A DNA stretch of 64,000 nucleotides from Curtanaerobium respiraculi (GTDB taxonomy: Bacteria > Actinomycetota > Coriobacteriia > Coriobacteriales > Eggerthellaceae): positions 1 through 64,000 of the forward strand of contig NZ_JANIPD030000041.1 in the NCBI RefSeq assembly GCF_024609215.1. The letters are read 5' to 3'. Under the pieces are notes generated by a model, which saw only the letters and a list, made by a program, of their open reading frames with translations, was not told where the DNA came from and ran no database searches. Shown in pieces: positions 23,093 through 32,022 of the stretch; the first letter of the stretch is position 1; each line of letters starts with the position of its first letter. The translations under genes were made by a program, and so were the position numbers.

Positions 23093-24511
23093 ATGGTGGT
23101 ACGACAGGCGCACTCGAACAAAGCCTTAGCCGCCGCCCTCGTGGGCGTCTGCATGCTGCTCTTCGCGGCCCTTGCCCTGCCCTGCACGGGAGTTGCGGAG
23201 GAGGCGGGAAAGAACGTCACGACCGCATCCGGGGTGATCGTGCCCGCGAGCTCGGTTTCCATCGATTCGAATGCCGATGTGAGCATCCGGGTATCGGATG
23301 GGGCGGACGCCGCTGTGCTCTCGACGGCCGATTTCGGCATCGGCGACTTCGTCCGGCAGAACAAGGGCACGAACCGTTCGACCGACGGGGCTTACCATGG
23401 CTACCAGTACACGATGTCGTCGCGTGACGCCTTCTCCGTGGTGAACACCCAGGGCGCCACGCTCGTGCACATCCCGCGCGACGTGGCGGACGGGTTGGGG
23501 ATCGATATCTCTGACGAAGGATTCCAGTCGAAATTCCTGATGACATTGGCGGCGCTCGACCAGCGGGCGAGCCGCGGCGGAGTCCTGTTCCCCGACTTGA
23601 ACAACACGTACCACTTCACGAGCGAGGACACGCTGGCCGTCGGAGAGTACACCTACCGGTTCGGCGTGGAACTCTCCGAGGGGGTGTACTACGCCACCGT
23701 CACGAAGGCCGGGTCGGAAGATGGGTCGGGCGGCGCGGTGTACATGGAGACCGGCGTGCTCGCCCCCGCCTCGGAAACCGTTGTGGAGGAGACGCCGACC
23801 GGCTTGGCGGCCCTGCAGAGGTTCTTCGAAGGGCTGGACTGGAGCCCCTTGTGGGTGAGCCTGCGCACCACGGGGGTTGCCATCCTCGTCATATTCATCC
23901 TGGGCCTTCTGGCGGCGTGGCTCACCTTGCGCGTTTCAGACCGTGCGAAGGGCATCCTGGATACGCTGTTCACCATCCCCATGGTGCTTCCGCCCACGGT
24001 ATGCGGCTTCCTTCTGCTGGTGTTCTTCGGGACGAGCGCGCCCACCGGGCGATGGTTCATCGCGCACGGGATCGATATCGTCTTCACGTGGGAGGCAGCT
24101 GTGATCGCCTGCATCGTGGTCGGGTTCCCCCTCATGTACCGCACGGTCCGCGGGGCGTTCGAGAACCTCGATGCGAACATGCTCGACTGCGCGCGCACGC
24201 TCGGCTGGGGCGAGGGGCGCATATTCGCGCGGATCATGCTCCCCCTCGCGTGGCCGTCTATCGCTGCTGGAACCGTGCTCGCGTTCGCCCGGGCGATGGG
24301 TGAGTTCGGCTGCACGCTCTTCTTCGCCGGCAACTACGCGGGCATCACGCAGACCATCCCCATCGCCATCTATTTCGACTGGATGGCGGGCAATACCGAT
24401 GCGGCAATCTTCTGGGTCATCGTGGTCATCCTGGTCTCGTTCCTCGTCATATTGTTCATCAACGTGTACACATCGCGCACGCAGCGGTATAAGAGGCGTT
24501 TGGGGGAGTAA
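23093..24511 (+). CDS. modB: Molybdate ABC permease with long N-terminal domain
   Basis: The C-terminal about 230 residues are a ModB permease with five or six membrane helices and the EAA loop (ENLDANMLDCARTLGWGEGRIFARIMLP) that contacts ModC. The first about 240 residues are unusual. A signal-like helix (ALVGVCMLLFAALAL) is followed by an extracytoplasmic domain of about 200 residues and then the first permease helix. Ordinary ModB proteins are near 225 residues; this one has 472. The extra domain could bind substrate or ModA. ATG 23093 follows AAGGATTTTCAG. Its TAA overlaps the modC ATG. Confidence 0.88.
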   Translation: MVVRQAHSNKALAAALVGVCMLLFAALALPCTGVAEEAGKNVTTASGVIVPASSVSIDSNADVSIRVSDGADAAVLSTADFGIGDFVRQNKGTNRSTDGAYHGYQYTMSSRDAFSVVNTQGATLVHIPRDVADGLGIDISDEGFQSKFLMTLAALDQRASRGGVLFPDLNNTYHFTSEDTLAVGEYTYRFGVELSEGVYYATVTKAGSEDGSGGAVYMETGVLAPASETVVEETPTGLAALQRFFEGLDWSPLWVSLRTTGVAILVIFILGLLAAWLTLRVSDRAKGILDTLFTIPMVLPPTVCGFLLLVFFGTSAPTGRWFIAHGIDIVFTWEAAVIACIVVGFPLMYRTVRGAFENLDANMLDCARTLGWGEGRIFARIMLPLAWPSIAAGTVLAFARAMGEFGCTLFFAGNYAGITQTIPIAIYFDWMAGNTDAAIFWVIVVILVSFLVILFINVYTSRTQRYKRRLGE

Positions 24512-25608
24512 TGAGCCTGCATGTCGACATCAAGAAGGAGCTGGCGTCGTTCGATTTGGAAGTGCAGCTCTCCGTGGAGAACGAGACGGTGGGCCTGCTC
24601 GGCGAAAGCGGATGCGGCAAGAGCATGACCATGCGCTGCATCGCCGGCATCGAGACGCCCGACGAGGGGCGGATCGTCGTGAACGGAATGACGTACTTCG
24701 ATTCCGGCGCGGGCGTCAACCTTTCCCCGCAGGAGCGCAAAACCGCGTTGCTGTTCCAGAACTACATGCTGTTCCCGCACATGACCGTGGCGCAGAACAT
24801 CGCCGCGGGCATCGGCGACGACGCCGACGCCAAGGAGCGCGCACGCGTTGTCGCGGAGGAAGTGGAGCATTTCAGCTTGACGGGCATGGAGAAGCGCTAC
24901 CCCTTGCAGCTCTCGGGCGGGCAGCAGCAGCGCGTCGCTCTGGCGCGCATGATGGCCGCGCGTCCCGGCATCCTCATGCTCGACGAGCCGTTCTCGGCCT
25001 TGGATGCGCATCTGAAGGCGCTGCTCGAGCAGAACCTCGTGTCGCTGTTCGGCGAATACGATGGCACCATCCTGTACGTGAGCCACGACATCGACGAGGC
25101 CCTTCGCTTCTGCGATCGCATCGCCGTGATTGAGGACGGGAGCATCATGGAGGTCAACACCGGCCGCGGCCTGGTGTCCCAGCCCGAGAGCCTGGCGGGC
25201 ATCAAGCTATCGGGGTGCAAGAACGCGCACTCGGTGAAGCGGCTGGACGGCCATCGCTTCTATTGCCCGGAATGGGGTGTCGAACTGGAGACGGACGGCC
25301 CCATCCCGCCCGATGCGAAAGCGTTCGGCGTGCGCGCGTTCTATTTGCAGCGTGCCGAAGGGCCGGGGCGGAACGTATACCGCATGCACGTCGACCGAAC
25401 GAGCGATTCGCGTTTCGAGCGCACGGTGCTTTTGAGCTTCATGGACCGCAAAGATCCCGACCGCAGCCACGGGGAGATGGGGGATCTGCGGCAGCACCTG
25501 TACTGGCGCGTCGATATGCTCAAGGAGCCCAGAGGTAGCTGGCCCGAGCGAGGCGACGAGCTGTATATCCGCATCCCCCCCGAATGCCTGTACCTGGTGA
25601 GCCGGTGA
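24511..25608 (+). CDS. modC: Molybdate ABC transporter ATPase
   Basis: ModC hydrolyses ATP to power molybdate import. The 365 residues hold Walker A (GESGCGKSM), the Q-loop (LFQNYMLFPHM), signature LSGGQQQRVALARMM, Walker B (ILMLDEPFSAL) and the switch His (YVSHDIDEAL). The C-terminal about 130 residues form a regulatory region not obviously a standard Mop/TOBE repeat. Its start codon overlaps the modB stop (TAATG), indicating translational coupling. Confidence 0.92.
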   Translation: MSLHVDIKKELASFDLEVQLSVENETVGLLGESGCGKSMTMRCIAGIETPDEGRIVVNGMTYFDSGAGVNLSPQERKTALLFQNYMLFPHMTVAQNIAAGIGDDADAKERARVVAEEVEHFSLTGMEKRYPLQLSGGQQQRVALARMMAARPGILMLDEPFSALDAHLKALLEQNLVSLFGEYDGTILYVSHDIDEALRFCDRIAVIEDGSIMEVNTGRGLVSQPESLAGIKLSGCKNAHSVKRLDGHRFYCPEWGVELETDGPIPPDAKAFGVRAFYLQRAEGPGRNVYRMHVDRTSDSRFERTVLLSFMDRKDPDRSHGEMGDLRQHLYWRVDMLKEPRGSWPERGDELYIRIPPECLYLVSR

Positions 25609-25714
25609 TGTTGCGGGACGGCGGCGGTTTGTATGTTGGTAACAATTGGACCCACCTCGGTGCGCTTCCGCTATCATTACCGAAACCGGTTTGGGAAGAC
25701 GGAGGAGCATCGTC

Positions 25715-26638
25715 ATGAAGAAGTTCGCAAAAGCGCTCGGCCTGATCGCGTGCGCAGCGGCGTTCTGCGTGTGCGCGCTTGCGGCATGCTCTTCCTCGAA
25801 TGGCAGCGCGACCAGCTCGCCCACCAGTTCGGTCGAAGCCGATACAACTTTGACGGTGGAGCTCCAGGTATCGGCCGACAGCGCCTTCGCGCGTGCACTG
25901 CTGGAAATCGAGCAGCTGTATTCCGAAACGCACGAGGGGGTCTCGTTCGCAGAGCCCCAGTTCTCCCAAACGGAGCAGTCTCCTTCGAAAGGCGTGGTCG
26001 CAAGCACCGTATCGAAGGCGGACGGCGATTCGGCGCACGCCGACATCGTGATCGCGGGCTCCAAAGCGAAGATGAACGCGCTTGAGCAGGAGGGCGCCAT
26101 CCAGGCGAGCACCCGATTCGACCTTGCGCGGAACCGCCTGGTCATCGTCGCCGCTTCCGACAACGACTCCGTGACCGTCTGCACGCTGTCCGACATCGTC
26201 AACGGATTGCATTTCGTGGCCTTGGGCGATGCCGACGTGGCTTCGGGCGCCTCGGCGCGCGAAGCTCTTTCCACCGCCGGGGGGTATGCCTTCCAAAACG
26301 GCGGTTCCGCTTCCGATCCATCGTCTGAAGCGGGGTCGTATTCCGGCGCCTTGGCGGAACCCGGCGTGGTAACCGAATCGCCGACGACGAGTGCGGTTTG
26401 CGAGAATGTGCGGAAGGGCGTCTGCGATGTGGCGCTTGTCTACGCCACGGACGTGTATCGCTACGGTTCCCTGAAAATCGTGGGGGCGGTTGACGCATCG
26501 GCATATGCCGCGGTCGACTACCCGGTTGCGGTCTCCCAGGATTCTGAGCACATGGACGAGGCGGAGGCGTTCCTATCCTGGTGCGCGACGAGCGCCGATG
26601 CGCGCGAGATACTCCAGAAATGGGGCTTCACTCTGTAA
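25715..26638 (+). CDS. Second ModA-like binding lipoprotein
   Basis: A 307-residue lipoprotein (signal ending CALAACSSS) with the same overall pattern as modA at 22136, including the segments SADSAFARALLEIEQLY and DVALVYATDVYRYG. It is clearly a diverged paralogue, with an extra low-complexity insert around residues 185-220. It may bind a related oxyanion such as tungstate, or the same anion with different affinity. GGAGGAG lies eight bases before ATG 25715. It sits between modC and moaA and may be cotranscribed with them. Confidence 0.78.
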   Translation: MKKFAKALGLIACAAAFCVCALAACSSSNGSATSSPTSSVEADTTLTVELQVSADSAFARALLEIEQLYSETHEGVSFAEPQFSQTEQSPSKGVVASTVSKADGDSAHADIVIAGSKAKMNALEQEGAIQASTRFDLARNRLVIVAASDNDSVTVCTLSDIVNGLHFVALGDADVASGASAREALSTAGGYAFQNGGSASDPSSEAGSYSGALAEPGVVTESPTTSAVCENVRKGVCDVALVYATDVYRYGSLKIVGAVDASAYAAVDYPVAVSQDSEHMDEAEAFLSWCATSADAREILQKWGFTL

Positions 26639-26765
26639 CGGTTCGAAGTCGGTGCCGCATCGCGGAGATCGATGGATTCGGTTATCGATTAGTATCCTCC
26701 GAAAGAGATTATTTACGGTGAAGGACGAAAGCGATGAGCGCGATTCGCGATGAGAAGGTGGCCTG

Positions 26766-27779
26766 ATGAAGGATACTTTGGGGAGGACGATCGATTACCT
26801 GCGCGTCTCCCTTACCGACCGCTGCAATCTCAGGTGCATCTACTGCATGCCTGCGGAGGGGATCGCCCAAGTCTCGCATAATGACATATTGCGCTTCGAC
26901 GAGATCGTGGAATTCATCCGCGTGGCGGCCGGGCTGGGCGTGCGCCGCATCCGTTTGACCGGGGGCGAGCCCCTCGTTCGAAAAGGCGTGGTCGGCCTCG
27001 TGGGGGAGATTCGCGCCATCCCCGGCATCGAGGATATCTCCCTCACCACGAACGGCATCCTCTTGGCATCGATGGCCCATGATTTGAAAGTCGCCGGGCT
27101 CGACCGCGTTAACATCTCCCTCGACACCCTCGATCCCGAGAAGTACGCAGCGGTGACGCGCGGGGGCGATGTGAAGCGGGTGCTCGAGGGCATTGAGGCG
27201 GCCTTGGCTGAGGGTTTCGACCCGGTGAAGATCAACGCCGTCGCCGTGCGCAGCCTCGATCAGGATTTTTACGAATTCGCCCGCATGAGCTGCGACCGTC
27301 CCCTGCACATGCGCTTCATCGAGTACATGCCCGTGGGGGATTCCGCAGGATGCAACGGGTCGGGCTGGGGTCCGCAGGATGTTGTCAGCTGCGACGATAT
27401 CCGCTCTCAGATCGATGGGGCGGCGCGCGCGGCGGGACGGCATCCGCTCGTGCCCGCGTCGAATGGGAGCGCGCCCGACGGGGGCGGACCTGCGCGCTAT
27501 TGGAAGTTCCCCGGCGCGTTGGGAACGGTGGGCTTCATCAGCCCGCTTTCGAATCATTTCTGCAGCCGGTGCAACCGGGTCCGGTTGACGGCCAAGGGGG
27601 GGATTCGGCCCTGCCTGTTCAGCGATGAAGAATATCCCGTGCGCGATGCGCTTCGGAACGGTTCGGAAGAAGAGGTCCGGGCGATCCTCATCCGCGCCAT
27701 CGGCGCCAAGCCCGACGAGCACCATGAAGGGGGCCATGCGAACGCGACGGAGACGAATATGAACGCCATCGGGGGATAA
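26766..27779 (+). CDS. moaA: GTP 3',8-cyclase (molybdenum cofactor)
   Basis: MoaA is the radical SAM enzyme that starts molybdopterin synthesis by converting GTP to 3',8-cyclo-GTP. The N-terminal cluster motif is CNLRCIYC (residues near 20). The C-terminal second iron-sulfur cluster has CSRCNRVRLT and PCLF cysteines. Both are intact in the 337 residues. ATG 26766 follows GAGAAGGTGGCC. Together with mod genes upstream and moaC downstream it forms a Moco locus. Confidence 0.94.
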   Translation: MKDTLGRTIDYLRVSLTDRCNLRCIYCMPAEGIAQVSHNDILRFDEIVEFIRVAAGLGVRRIRLTGGEPLVRKGVVGLVGEIRAIPGIEDISLTTNGILLASMAHDLKVAGLDRVNISLDTLDPEKYAAVTRGGDVKRVLEGIEAALAEGFDPVKINAVAVRSLDQDFYEFARMSCDRPLHMRFIEYMPVGDSAGCNGSGWGPQDVVSCDDIRSQIDGAARAAGRHPLVPASNGSAPDGGGPARYWKFPGALGTVGFISPLSNHFCSRCNRVRLTAKGGIRPCLFSDEEYPVRDALRNGSEEEVRAILIRAIGAKPDEHHEGGHANATETNMNAIGG

Positions 27780-27838
27780 TCGCATTCCCCGGCACACATG
27801 ACACATGACTGACGGCACATGTGGACAAAGGGACACAT

Positions 27839-27906
27839 GGACAAAGGAGCCGTAGACTTTTGTCACGTTGGTTCCCCAAGGGACAAAGGTACCGTAGACT
27901 TTTGTC
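27839..27906 (+). repeat. 26-bp direct repeat, two copies
   Basis: GGACAAAGG(A/T)(G/A)CCGTAGACT then TTTGTC occurs at 27839-27864 and 27881-27906, starts 42 bases apart. Each copy has inverted ends (GACAAA and TTTTGTC) and so could fold as a hairpin. CACATG-rich sequence precedes them. They fill the moaA-moaC gap. Confidence 0.8.
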
Positions 27907-27941
27907 GGCATGACAGATGACTTCGAAAGGATATCCGAACA

Positions 27942-28439
27942 GTGGAACACGTACTCTCCCATATCGATGAAAAAGGCGAAGTCCGCATGGTGGACGTTAG
28001 CGCCAAGGCGGATACGGTTCGCATCGCCGTCGCCGAGGGCTTTATCAGCATGCAGCCGACGACGCTCGATCTGATCGTCGAGGGGAAAGCCGCCAAGGGC
28101 GATGTGCTCGCCTGCGCACGCGTGGCGGGCATCATGGCGGGCAAGCAGACCAGCAGCATCATCCCCATGTGCCATCCGCTGCTGATCACGAAGTCGAAGG
28201 TAGACTGCGCGCCGGTCCGTGCGGGCGAGCGTGGGGACGGCCGGGTGGGCATACACGTCGTGGCAACGTTCGGGGTGACCGGGAAGACGGGCATCGAGAT
28301 GGAGGCGCTGACCGCCGCAAGCGTCGCCTGCCTGACGATTTACGATATGTGCAAAGCCGTCGACCGCGGTATGGAGATCATGGACGTGCGCCTGCTGGAG
28401 AAGGATGGCGGCAAATCCGGGCTGTGGCGGCGGGGGTAG
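27942..28439 (+). CDS. moaC: Cyclic pyranopterin monophosphate synthase
   Basis: MoaC converts the MoaA product to cPMP. All key motifs are present in 165 residues: [23 protein letters not shown] and [11 protein letters not shown] with the catalytic lysine. The start is GTG 27942, with AAAGGA ten bases upstream. No moaB, moaD or moaE genes are in the window, so the pathway is completed elsewhere. Confidence 0.94.
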   Translation: MEHVLSHIDEKGEVRMVDVSAKADTVRIAVAEGFISMQPTTLDLIVEGKAAKGDVLACARVAGIMAGKQTSSIIPMCHPLLITKSKVDCAPVRAGERGDGRVGIHVVATFGVTGKTGIEMEALTAASVACLTIYDMCKAVDRGMEIMDVRLLEKDGGKSGLWRRG

Positions 28440-28629
28440 CGCACACGCTTCCGCTCCGATCCATCCCGACCCGGTTTCTCGATTCGTTTCCTGGGACCTT
28501 CTGCCATGTGGGTATGCTGAAGAACCCGTGCGGATAGCGCCGGGCTTAACCGCCTATGGTAAACTTAAGAACTGCGCTTTGCGCGCAGGCGTAGGGCAAA
28601 ACGTTCTCGAGTATTTGAAGGGAGTGCTA

Positions 28630-29436
28630 ATGTCAGGGCATTCTAAGTGGGCGACCACCAAGCACCGCAAAGCGGCGCAGGACGCCAAGCGTTCGGCGCT
28701 GTTCGGCAAGCTTTCGCGCAACATCACCGTTGCTGCCAAGGAGGGGGGCGACCCGAACCCCGACAATAACGCATCCCTCGCGGCAGCCATCGAAAAGGCG
28801 AAGGGCTACAGCCTGCCCAAGGACAAGATCAAGACCGCTATCGACAAGGCGTTCAGCAGCAGCAAGGACGCCGCGTCATTCGAGACCGTCGTGTACGAAG
28901 GCTACGGTCCCGCGGGCGTCGCCGTGTATTGCGAGGCGTTGACGGACAACCGCAACCGCACCGCCGCCGATGTGCGCAGCGCCTTCGCGCATGCCAATGG
29001 CAACCTCGGCACCAGCGGTTCCGTGGCGTTCATGTTCGAGCGCAAGGGTCAGATCCGCGTTCCGAAGGAAATCGAGGGCACGGGTAAGAAAGAGGGCATG
29101 AAGCCCAACGGTCCCGCTGCCGATGAGGACGAGTTCATGATGGCCGTTGCGGAGGCAGGCGGCAATGATTACGAGGACGCAGACGACTCCTGGATCGTCT
29201 ACACCAACCCGACCGACCTTATGTCCGTGAAGAAGGACCTGGAAGAGCAGGGCGTTGAGACCCAGGGAGCCGAGTTCGTCATGGAACCCACCACCCCGAC
29301 GCAGGTGAGCGTGTCCGACGCCAAGAAAGTCATGCGCCTGATCGATCGTCTGGAGGAGCTGGAAGATTTGCAAAGCGTCTTCCACACGATGGACGTCACC
29401 GACGAGATCGCCGAGGCGCTTGCCGCCGAGGACTAG
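28630..29436 (+). CDS. YebC/PmpR-family regulatory protein
   Basis: This 268-residue protein has the family start MSGHSKWATTKHRKAAQDAKR and continues with the typical three-domain fold. Family members bind DNA as regulators or act on ribosomes stalled at proline runs. It is about 20 residues longer than usual owing to an insert near residues 140-160 (GTGKKEGMKPNGPAADE). ATG 28630 follows GAAGGGAG. It is followed by a strong terminator. Confidence 0.9.
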   Translation: MSGHSKWATTKHRKAAQDAKRSALFGKLSRNITVAAKEGGDPNPDNNASLAAAIEKAKGYSLPKDKIKTAIDKAFSSSKDAASFETVVYEGYGPAGVAVYCEALTDNRNRTAADVRSAFAHANGNLGTSGSVAFMFERKGQIRVPKEIEGTGKKEGMKPNGPAADEDEFMMAVAEAGGNDYEDADDSWIVYTNPTDLMSVKKDLEEQGVETQGAEFVMEPTTPTQVSVSDAKKVMRLIDRLEELEDLQSVFHTMDVTDEIAEALAAED

Positions 29437-29462
29437 GCTCGCTTCTCACATCTCATCGCAAA

Positions 29463-29505
29463 GAGGACCCCGCCTGGGCATCGCCGCGGGGTCCTCGTGC
29501 GTTTT
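29463..29505 (+). terminator. Terminator after yebC-like gene
   Basis: GAGGACCCCGC and GCGGGGTCCTC pair perfectly over 11 bp around a 12-base loop, followed by GTGCGTTTTCC. Confidence 0.75.
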
Positions 29506-29656
29506 CCGCCAGGAACGGTTTCAAGGTCTTTTTCGTGGAAGCGGCCCCTGCTGGGGGAAACCACGCGGTCGGGGGTCGAGGGCGCGTGCTATCATCGGGG
29601 AAGCATACAGCAGCAAACGAACCCTAACCATCCCATCACTGCGAGGAGCTTTATCC

Positions 29657-30553
29657 GTGACCCGTACGGCCCGCATCGTCGATTTCGAAGAGGCGCGCTC
29701 CGCGTCGCGCCGTTCCCATCGGACGCGCGACGATTCCGCAGGTTCCGAGAGCCTTCATCGCGATGCCTCGCGTGCGGTGATGCCCACCGCCCGCCCCCTG
29801 GCGCATCAGCGCGAGGACAGCCGCGAGCATGCCCGCGTCGCTCCTAACCGCGATGCCCGCAACCGGGCGGTCCACGGGGGCGAAGCCGCCGGTGCCCGGC
29901 GCGGATCGCGGCCGCCGCGTGTCTCGGACCGACGGACCGTTGCGGGGACGCTGAAACAGCGCCAGCACGATGCGCGGAAGCGCAAGGCGGACCGTGCGTT
30001 CGACCGGACGGTGAAATCGGATGCCCCGGCAGCCGAATCGGGCCCGCGGCCCGCCGTGTACCGGGGGCAGATGGGGGCGACTCATCGGAAGAGCTCGCGC
30101 ATGCGCACCCAGCAGGAGGCGGTCGCGCGGAGCGTCGCGATTCCCCACGCGGGCACCGGATCCGTTTCCAACGTGCCTCGTTTCGCGAAGATCATCGGCG
30201 CCATCGCGGCGTGCATGCTGATTTGCGTCGCTGCGGTGTACCAACCTGCGCATGATTACTATGTCGCCGTGCGGGACGAGGCGAAAGCCCAAGCTCAACT
30301 CGAGGTACTCAACCAGCAGAACGAGCTCTTGAAGCAGGAAGTGGCGTATCTGTCCTCCGATACGGGCATCCAGGATCAGGCGGCCCTCAATTACGGTTGG
30401 GTGCAAGAAGGGGAGAACCCCGTCGTCGTCACCGGCGTCACATCGGAGGCGAATCCGTTGGAGCCGGCGAACATCGCGTGCGTCGCGGCGGTTAAGGCGC
30501 CCGACACCTGGTATTCGGGTTTCCTCGACCCGCTTTTCGGGTACAGCGGGTGA
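29657..30553 (+). CDS. DivIC/FtsB-like septum protein
   Basis: A 298-residue bitopic membrane protein. The first about 170 residues are cytoplasmic, highly basic and apparently disordered (many Arg, Ser, His). A single helix follows (IIGAIAACMLICVAAVY) and then an outside coiled coil (EVLNQQNELLKQEVAYLSSD). That TM plus leucine-rich coil is the FtsB/DivIC pattern for divisome assembly. The long basic tail is unusual but found in some actinobacterial FtsB-like proteins. The start is GTG 29657 behind GAGGAG. Confidence 0.7.
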   Translation: MTRTARIVDFEEARSASRRSHRTRDDSAGSESLHRDASRAVMPTARPLAHQREDSREHARVAPNRDARNRAVHGGEAAGARRGSRPPRVSDRRTVAGTLKQRQHDARKRKADRAFDRTVKSDAPAAESGPRPAVYRGQMGATHRKSSRMRTQQEAVARSVAIPHAGTGSVSNVPRFAKIIGAIAACMLICVAAVYQPAHDYYVAVRDEAKAQAQLEVLNQQNELLKQEVAYLSSDTGIQDQAALNYGWVQEGENPVVVTGVTSEANPLEPANIACVAAVKAPDTWYSGFLDPLFGYSG

Positions 30554-30674
30554 GCATCCTGCCTCCGGGACCGTGCAACCGCGCATCCATCGCCGATTCG
30601 CCGGGCCTCGCGCAGCATGGTGGGAAACGGCATGGTGGCGGGCCGCACATTCTCTCGCACGGCCGCGGAGCGCA

Positions 30675-30719
30675 AGATTTACCGATTTACCGAGATTTAC
30701 CGAAGTAGTGGGAATTTCC
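30675..30719 (+). repeat. GATTTACC triplet repeat plus GGGAATTTCCC dyad
   Basis: GATTTACC occurs at 30675, 30683 and 30693, followed by the palindrome GGGAATTTCCC at 30709-30719. These sit about 60-100 bases upstream of tRNA-Leu and may influence its promoter. Confidence 0.6.
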
Positions 30720-30777
30720 CTGTCGTGGCGGTTGCGCTGCTCAACGTAGTATCATAAAAAGTTGCATCATGCCTTGC

Positions 30778-30862
30778 GGGAGCGTGGCGAAATTGGCAGA
30801 CGCAGCGGACTTAAAATCCGCCACCTTCGGGTTTGTGGGTTCGAGTCCCACCGCTCCTACCA
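30778..30862 (+). tRNA. tRNA-Leu (UAA)
   Basis: The 85-base class II tRNA has a GGGAGCG acceptor arm with CGCTCCT, a D-arm (GCG ... CGC), anticodon stem GCGGA/TCCGC with loop CTTAAAA (anticodon TAA), a long variable arm, and a T-arm GTGGG TTCGAGT CCCAC. The 3' ACCA is encoded. It reads UUA and UUG leucine codons. Confidence 0.97.
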
Positions 30863-30947
30863 GATGCGTGCATCGCATGCGGTACGATTCGGGGCTTCCC
30901 GCCCGGCCGCATGCCTTTAAGGGAAAGAACCGAAGGAGTTCGGCATA

Positions 30948-32012
30948 GTGACAGACGAAAGCGTTCGCTCCATTCGCGACATCATGGCCTCCGCCGAGAA
31001 CCAGCCGACGACATTCGAAGAGTACCTGGCGACGTACGCCCAGCCTGTGGGCGAGCTCATCAACAGCTATCTGCCGCACGGGACCCACCCCGATATGGAT
31101 GCCTACCTCTATGACCCGCTGATGCGGTTCAGCCAAAACGGGGGGAAGCGCCATCGTCCGCTCATCTGCCTTGCGGCGTGCCAGGCGGTCGGGGGCGACA
31201 TCGAGCGCGCCATTTCGGCCGCGGCCGCCATCGAGCATTTCCAATCCGCCGCCCTCATCCATGACGACATCGCAGACGAGGGGGAGCTCCGCCGAGGCGC
31301 TCCCTGCATGCACTTGACCGAAGGCGTCGGCATCGCCATCAACGTGGGCGATTTGGCGCTCATGCTGGTCAACGGCACCGTCGCGCGCGATGCCGTCCTC
31401 GACGATGCAACAAAGGTGCGCGTGATCACCGAGCTGACCGAGATGACCAAACGCACCGTGGAAGGCCAGGCGATGGACCTCGGATGGGCGCGCGACGGGC
31501 GTTACGACATCACGCCCGAGGACTATCTCGTCATGGCCACCCATAAGACCGCCCACTATTCGGGGGCCGTGCCCTTGGCCGTGGGCGCGATCGTCGGCGG
31601 CGGCACCGAGTCCGAGATCGAGGGCCTGCGCAACTACGGCTTGGACACCGGTCTTGCCTTCCAGATCCAAGATGACCTGCTGAACCTCGTGGGGAGCGCG
31701 GAGTCCACACGCAAGGATTTCCGGACGGATATCACCGAGGGGAAGCGGACGCTGTGCGTGGTCCACGCCCTGCGGCATTCTCCGCATGCGGCGCGTTTGG
31801 AGGAGATCCTTTCCAGCCACGCGAAGGACCGCGACGTGCTCGATGAGGCGGTGCAGATCATGCGGGATTCGGGCAGCATCGAATGCGCGCGCGTCTACGC
31901 CGAGAACCTCACCAGCATTGCGAAGAATCGCCTGGTGGGCATGATCGGGCCCTCCAGGGCGCGCGATATGCTCATCTCGATGGCAGACTGGTTCGTGAAC
32001 CGCCTGCATTAG
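30948..32012 (+). CDS. Polyprenyl diphosphate synthase
   Basis: A trans-prenyltransferase of 354 residues that condenses IPP onto allylic diphosphates, probably for menaquinone or other isoprenoids. The first aspartate-rich motif is HDDIADEGELRR and GGKRHRP binds IPP. The second motif reads QIQDDLLNLVG, with Asn instead of the last Asp, a variation seen in some GGPP-type enzymes. Product length cannot be set from sequence. It starts at GTG 30948 behind GAAGGAG, 86 bases after tRNA-Leu, and is closely followed by the peptidoglycan-binding gene. Confidence 0.9.
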   Translation: MTDESVRSIRDIMASAENQPTTFEEYLATYAQPVGELINSYLPHGTHPDMDAYLYDPLMRFSQNGGKRHRPLICLAACQAVGGDIERAISAAAAIEHFQSAALIHDDIADEGELRRGAPCMHLTEGVGIAINVGDLALMLVNGTVARDAVLDDATKVRVITELTEMTKRTVEGQAMDLGWARDGRYDITPEDYLVMATHKTAHYSGAVPLAVGAIVGGGTESEIEGLRNYGLDTGLAFQIQDDLLNLVGSAESTRKDFRTDITEGKRTLCVVHALRHSPHAARLEEILSSHAKDRDVLDEAVQIMRDSGSIECARVYAENLTSIAKNRLVGMIGPSRARDMLISMADWFVNRLH

Positions 32013-32022
32013 AAGGAGCCCT

